A DNA stretch of 24,324 nt, from positions 1 through 24,324 of the IMG/VR virus record IMGVR_UViG_3300044695_001980; one strand, given 5' to 3'. Below the pieces are notes generated by a model. The model worked only from the letters and a program-made list of their open reading frames with translations. It searched no databases and was not told the DNA's origin. Numbering within the stretch: the first letter of the stretch is position 1; each line of letters opens with the position of its first letter. Shown in pieces: positions 21,126 to 24,324 of this stretch. Made by a program: the position numbers and the translations under genes. Source of the stretch: a virus.

Positions 21126-22433
21126 TTAGTTATATTCTTTTGAGAAAAATGCTGAATTAGTTCCTACTTGTCTAATAAAGTTTACATCACTCATTTCTTC
21201 AGCTTTATTTGGTAATGGTTCGAATGCGGTTTCATCTTCACTATCTTCAGTAGTAGCAGGATTTTCCATTGAATCATTTACATCATCTTCTACTTGAGCT
21301 ACAGTCTGACCCGTTTCTTCAGCAGTTTGTGAAAGGATTACCAATGGAGTTAATTGTTCAAAGTACAATTCCAGCTCATCACCATACCCACCTTGCGTTA
21401 ATACCATATCTAATGAGTTTAGAATTAGATTTTGGAATGGAGATATTGTCATAGTTTGAAGAATACTAAATGCAGTTTTCATTTCTTCTGATTGAGAACT
21501 AAAACCATTAGCTTCAGTTCTAATACCAAATAGAAGTGGAGATGTTACTCTGTGTGCAACTAGGATTCTATCTTGTGTATATCTTGCTACATAATCGTAT
21601 TTCTCGTGTAGATTTTCAATAGAGATTACATCGATAGTTGGTTTAGTTGCAGGGTCATCATTAAATGATAACATAAATCTACCTGCATTATCTGTACCTG
21701 TGAATTTAGCTTGAACCAAATCCTCAATAGTTTGTCTTTCTTCAGGTGCAGGAACTCCATTATTGAAGTTAATCATTACTGCTGGTAAGAAACCATTTGT
21801 AATGTTATTATAATGTAGGTTACTTATCTCACCTTCAGATATACTGAATTGTAATGCTGCTACATAATCAGGTAGTGAATAGTAATATAGTCCTGGTGAA
21901 TAGTGTTTAATATAAAGAATTTCCATCTTATCATTTGATGTTCCAAATGCAGGAATCTTCTTTTTATCTTTTATCTTTCTTTGGTCATTCCAATCAGTAG
22001 AATAGTAATAGTTCTCTATACGAGGATTATTATATATCTTTTCAGCTCTTAATAATTGGACTGGAATATGATACATTTTGATTATCTTTGTATGTTCATC
22101 ATTCCAATATACTTGGTATGCTGCATTACCATATAATTTTAAATCAAATGCTACTCTTTTAGTTTCTTCTTGTGGGATTATCTTTTGTAAAACGGAATCA
22201 AATGCTTCGTTTTTAGAATACAATCCTTTACCATATATTAAATCAGCAATACCTTCTATACATGCTGAATTAGTTGTAGATACATTATAAGCAGAAGTAA
22301 CTGCATCAAAGAAGTCATCGTGTCCATAAACACCAAAAGGTACGAATGGATACCTTGTCTTTGTATCCTCCGTAATGATTGGAAGTTGGTTATTATTTAC
22401 ATTAACGATAGAAAATTTCTGTCCTTGTTTCAT
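21126..22433 (-). CDS. Portal protein
   Basis: The 435-aa product fits phage portal proteins. An N-terminal SAYNVSTTNSACIEGIADLI helix region is followed by LKLYGNAAYQVYW and MYHIPVQLLRAEKIYNNPRI (the 'x-P-x-x-V/L-R' strand). SPGLYYYSLPDYVAALQFSI comes next, then a long stem region with VAHRVTSPLLFGIRTEANGF, and the C-terminal helix MKTAFSILQTMTISPFQNLI. It forms the dodecameric DNA gate at the capsid vertex and docks the terminase. The C-terminal 80 residues are acidic and probably flexible. No Mu F-like fusion is present. It lies after the capsid and tail-tube genes, an order reversed from the usual portal-protease-capsid. Confidence 0.85.
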   Translation of the reverse strand: MKQGQKFSIVNVNNNQLPIITEDTKTRYPFVPFGVYGHDDFFDAVTSAYNVSTTNSACIEGIADLIYGKGLYSKNEAFDSVLQKIIPQEETKRVAFDLKLYGNAAYQVYWNDEHTKIIKMYHIPVQLLRAEKIYNNPRIENYYYSTDWNDQRKIKDKKKIPAFGTSNDKMEILYIKHYSPGLYYYSLPDYVAALQFSISEGEISNLHYNNITNGFLPAVMINFNNGVPAPEERQTIEDLVQAKFTGTDNAGRFMLSFNDDPATKPTIDVISIENLHEKYDYVARYTQDRILVAHRVTSPLLFGIRTEANGFSSQSEEMKTAFSILQTMTISPFQNLILNSLDMVLTQGGYGDELELYFEQLTPLVILSQTAEETGQTVAQVEDDVNDSMENPATTEDSEDETAFEPLPNKAEEMSDVNFIRQVGTNSAFFSKEYN

Positions 22434-22435
22434 AT

Positions 22436-22798
22436 TTAGTCCATTATTATGTAGTGGTTTTCACTAACATTAGAGATGTATTGTGTATTTTGATTTTCGT
22501 AAACTGCTTTATCAACTGTTGATTGTGATGCATACACTTGGATTGAACCATTCCATATTGGTTCAATTGAACCTGAATTAAGTAATGTTGCTCTGTATTC
22601 TGCACCAACTATTGCTCCACTAATATCCATAGAGAATGATACAAATGATTCGTATGGTTCATAAGTTAACCCACTAATTGATGCACTAAAATTGTATTGA
22701 GTAGTCATATCTTGCAGAGTCAAACCAAATATTGTACTACCTGTTGGTTGTGTTCTGAAAGTATATTGATTAGATTGAGATATGTAATATGCTAACAT
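22436..22798 (-). CDS. Small beta-rich virion protein, hypothetical
   Basis: The 120-aa product is beta-rich with many Ser, Tyr and Gln. It contains LTLQDMTTQYNFSASISGLT, EYRATLLNSGSIEPIWNGSI and the end NTQYISNVSENHYIIMD. I recognise the ending 'Y-x-x-Q-x-x-x-Y-x-S-N-x-S-E-N-x-Y-I-I' as a feature of small structural proteins next to portal genes in Bacteroidota phages, without known role. It starts the sub-operon downstream of the internal terminator, and its stop is 2 bases before the portal start. Confidence 0.6.
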   Translation of the reverse strand: MLAYYISQSNQYTFRTQPTGSTIFGLTLQDMTTQYNFSASISGLTYEPYESFVSFSMDISGAIVGAEYRATLLNSGSIEPIWNGSIQVYASQSTVDKAVYENQNTQYISNVSENHYIIMD

Positions 22799-22840
22799 TA
22801 TCTTATAATTAGGTTATCTATATCTAGTAATAACAACGGA

Positions 22841-22858
22841 TTAACTACAAATAGTTAA
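22841..22858. repeat. Perfect inverted repeat next to the internal terminator
   Basis: TTAACTA-CAAA-TAGTTAA has 7-bp arms and a 4-base centre. It begins three bases beyond the U run of the terminator at 22862-22892 in the direction of transcription. It may be a second hairpin that protects the new 5' or 3' end, or an operator for the portal unit. Confidence 0.5.
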
Positions 22859-22861
22859 AAC

Positions 22862-22892
22862 AAAAAAAACCCCTACATTTCTGTAAGGGTTT
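22862..22892 (-). terminator. Internal late-operon terminator after the tail-tube gene
   Basis: In the leftward RNA, AAACCCUUACA and UGUAGGGGUUU form 11 pairs (one U-G) around a GAAA tetraloop, followed by eight U (22869-22862). It separates the highly needed capsid and tube genes from the portal and tail genes. Partial read-through would set their ratio. Confidence 0.85.
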
Positions 22893-22913
22893 AATATTTT
22901 ATGCTATACTGAA

Positions 22914-23459
22914 TTAAGCAGGGGAACCGTAAACTACTGTGAAGTTTTGGGTTAAACCACCTAATGCATTAGTTGTAGTTGAGCCTGATAGGAATACTGC
23001 TGGCAATTGTTCCTGACCAGTGAACGTAACTGAATAACCATAAAGGTCACCCAATGCTGCTCCTGTTTGAATTGTACCTGCAGTAACATCTGCTCCTTCT
23101 CTTTCACCAACTAATAGTGCATCTCCGTTTTGTGTCCAAACAATGATTTGAGGTCTACCATAAGCCATAAGCTTTAATTGGGTAGTCATTTCATTTGTTA
23201 ATTTCTTCAAATTAAGAACTAATTCTTGAGAGAAGAAAGTTGTTCCGTTTTCACGAGATGAATTTACAGTTTCAGTATATGCACTAGTTCCCTTTAATTC
23301 ATAGTAGTAAAGAGAAGAGCCGGATGGAACTGCTGTGAGTTCTCCGCTTCCGTTTTTAGTGAAAGAACCAGTAGTGTAGTTAATGAAGTAAACTCCTTGA
23401 AGTCCACCTACACTTTCCTTACATACTTCGTTTCTTCCAGCTGATATATTACATGGCAT
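22914..23459 (-). CDS. Major tail tube-like virion protein
   Basis: With the start at ATG 23459 the product has 181 aa: MPCNISAGRNEVCKESVGGL and onward. The pattern QELVLNLKKLTNEMTTQLKL, LMAYGRPQIIVWTQNGDALL, DVTAGTIQTGAALGDLYGYS and TFTGQEQLPAVFL is one I recognise from Bacteroidota phages, in the position of a major tail protein. The middle is a beta sheet typical of tail-tube folds, but a capsid decoration protein cannot be excluded. An in-frame ATG at 23507 would add 16 residues, but it lies in a hairpin (23489-23511), so the internal start is preferred. An intrinsic terminator follows at once. Confidence 0.65.
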   Translation of the reverse strand: MPCNISAGRNEVCKESVGGLQGVYFINYTTGSFTKNGSGELTAVPSGSSLYYYELKGTSAYTETVNSSRENGTTFFSQELVLNLKKLTNEMTTQLKLMAYGRPQIIVWTQNGDALLVGEREGADVTAGTIQTGAALGDLYGYSVTFTGQEQLPAVFLSGSTTTNALGGLTQNFTVVYGSPA

Positions 23460-23488
23460 ATCTTTATTATTTAAGTTTGTTTGATAAT

Positions 23489-23511
23489 AGGGGTGAGAAT
23501 ATCCCACCCCT
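23489..23511 (-). other. Hairpin in the gap between the capsid and tail-tube genes
   Basis: AGGGGTG and CACCCCT arms (23489-23495, 23505-23511) close a short interrupted inner stem (GA/TC). In the leftward RNA it is not followed by a U run, so it is more likely a stabilising or processing hairpin 3' of the capsid gene than a terminator. Read rightward, a TTTAGTTTTTT stretch follows, which would suit a terminator for antisense transcripts. Confidence 0.55.
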
Positions 23512-23522
23512 TTAGTTTTTTA

Positions 23523-24324
23523 TTATACTGCTGCTCCGTAGTATACGATATCAGAACCGATACCGAACTGCGTTCCAGCGGTGTATCTCATTACTATTCT
23601 GTAGTTTTGAGAACCATCTATGTTTGCCATGTCCAATACTCTTACTTCGTTGTAATCAGATAATAAACCTGTACCGAAGAATAAGTTAGATTTTTGAGCT
23701 GCAACTACTTTAGATGCACTCATACCTGGACAATGGAACATTTCAATTCCGTTGAAGTTCAATGGTTTCTCACCTATGTTCATTTGGTTGTTGAAACCAT
23801 TTGCACCTGCTGAACCACCTGCTAATGCCTGCTGATAAGCCTTAACTACGTTAGTTGGAACATACAATGCCAAATCTTGCTTACCATATACAGTTGTAGG
23901 GATACTAGCAACGATATCATTCAATTTAGATAATACGTTAGTTGCAGTGATTGAACCAGAGATTACAGTTGAAGTACCTTCTGCTTTAGCTGAAACTACT
24001 GCTCCTGCTCCACCAGCTGCAACAGATGCAGATAATGCAGTTTGGAATCCAGGGAATGAACCATTGGAGTTTGTACCTTGCCAAATAGCAATTTCAGTTG
24101 CTTCGGCGATTTGTCCACCTACATAAGAGATTAAGAAATCGTTGAAGTTCTTTGGAATCTCATCGAATGCAGAGAATCCCAAGGAAAGAGCTTCCCAAGA
24201 ATCTACGAACTCTTGCTTACACAATTGTAAGTTAACTTGTAGTTCTTTTGGAGTCAATACTTGTTCAGAGATTGCTACTGAACCTGATGTTACGAAATCA
24301 CAAGAAGCATCTTGTACGATACCA
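23523..24324 (-). CDS. Major capsid protein, C-terminal part (cut by window edge)
   Basis: The frame is open through the right edge (267 codons visible); an apparent TTG start at 24257 is only an internal leucine codon. Just before it lies ASCDFVTSGSVAISEQVLTP, then KELQVNLQLCKQEFVDSWEA, EIPKNFNDFLISYVGGQIAE and AIWQGT. The rest has QDLALYVPTNVVKAYQQALA, NFNGIEMFHCPGMSASKVVA and a strand-rich end IGSDIVYYGAAV. This matches HK97-fold major capsid proteins of Bacteroidota phages, where the E-x-V-L-T-P-K-E-L stretch lies in the N-arm/E-loop region. The protein forms the capsid shell. Terminase and any scaffold gene would lie to the right of the window. Confidence 0.8.
   Translation of the reverse strand, partial: GIVQDASCDFVTSGSVAISEQVLTPKELQVNLQLCKQEFVDSWEALSLGFSAFDEIPKNFNDFLISYVGGQIAEATEIAIWQGTNSNGSFPGFQTALSASVAAGGAGAVVSAKAEGTSTVISGSITATNVLSKLNDIVASIPTTVYGKQDLALYVPTNVVKAYQQALAGGSAGANGFNNQMNIGEKPLNFNGIEMFHCPGMSASKVVAAQKSNLFFGTGLLSDYNEVRVLDMANIDGSQNYRIVMRYTAGTQFGIGSDIVYYGAAV

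Noticed and set aside
24258-24324. TTG at 24257 as the start of the capsid gene
   Set aside because: The frame is open to the right edge and the preceding 22 codons continue a typical capsid N-terminal region, so the gene is truncated by the window instead.

Overview
The window is part of a tailed (siphovirus-like) phage genome, or an integrated copy of one, most likely infecting a member of the Bacteroidota. Three things point that way: the low GC content; starts that follow A-rich stretches or TAATG overlaps rather than Shine-Dalgarno sites; and promoters of the Bacteroidota type (TTG, 17-20 bases, then TATATTTG or TATATTTA). The structural proteins also resemble the Ser/Thr/Gly-rich virion sets of aquatic Bacteroidota phages. 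No terminase, DNA polymerase, integrase, lysin, tRNA or CRISPR array is visible. Both ends cut through genes.

Layout. (1) Positions 1-2823, leftward, early region. A replication-type protein (Lin1244/Lin1753-like N-terminal domain) and a small acidic protein form one transcription unit. It has a structured leader at the 5' end, and two hairpins, the second an intrinsic terminator, at the 3' end. A second promoter at 1628-1658 then drives a GIY-YIG endonuclease, a 48-aa ribbon-helix-helix protein, three small conserved proteins and a sigma-factor-like protein cut by the left edge. (2) Positions 2824-3182 are a 359-base divergent control region with a promoter in each direction, a leader with two hairpins whose 7-base loops are perfectly complementary, and a dyad over the rightward promoter. 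(3) Positions 3183-3538 hold two small rightward genes that end at a bidirectional terminator (3551-3587). (4) Positions 3586-24324 are one long leftward late region.

In transcription order (right to left) the late region encodes: the major capsid protein (cut by the right edge), a tail-tube-like protein, an internal terminator, a small virion protein, the portal, a head-tail connector, a tail-terminator-like protein, a 1454-aa repetitive tail fibre, a second fibre, an HK97 gp10-like neck protein, two tail structural proteins, two small proteins, the tape measure, the prohead protease fused to extra phage motifs, small virion proteins, an adhesin-like protein, a cysteine-motif protein, a membrane-anchored coiled-coil protein and a small basic protein. 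The head and tail modules are interleaved: the protease lies about 13 kb from the portal.

The strongest candidates for something new are RNA-level. The replication leader can form complementary kissing loops and a terminator/antiterminator pair, and the loop of the terminator that ends the replication unit is antisense to the start codons of the next two genes. Two further structural observations stand out: a broken copy of the 5' end of the neck gene flanking the second fibre gene, and a T10 run in the tail-terminator gene at which a one-base slip in either direction meets a stop at once. All protein names rest on motif recognition by eye; no database search was run.
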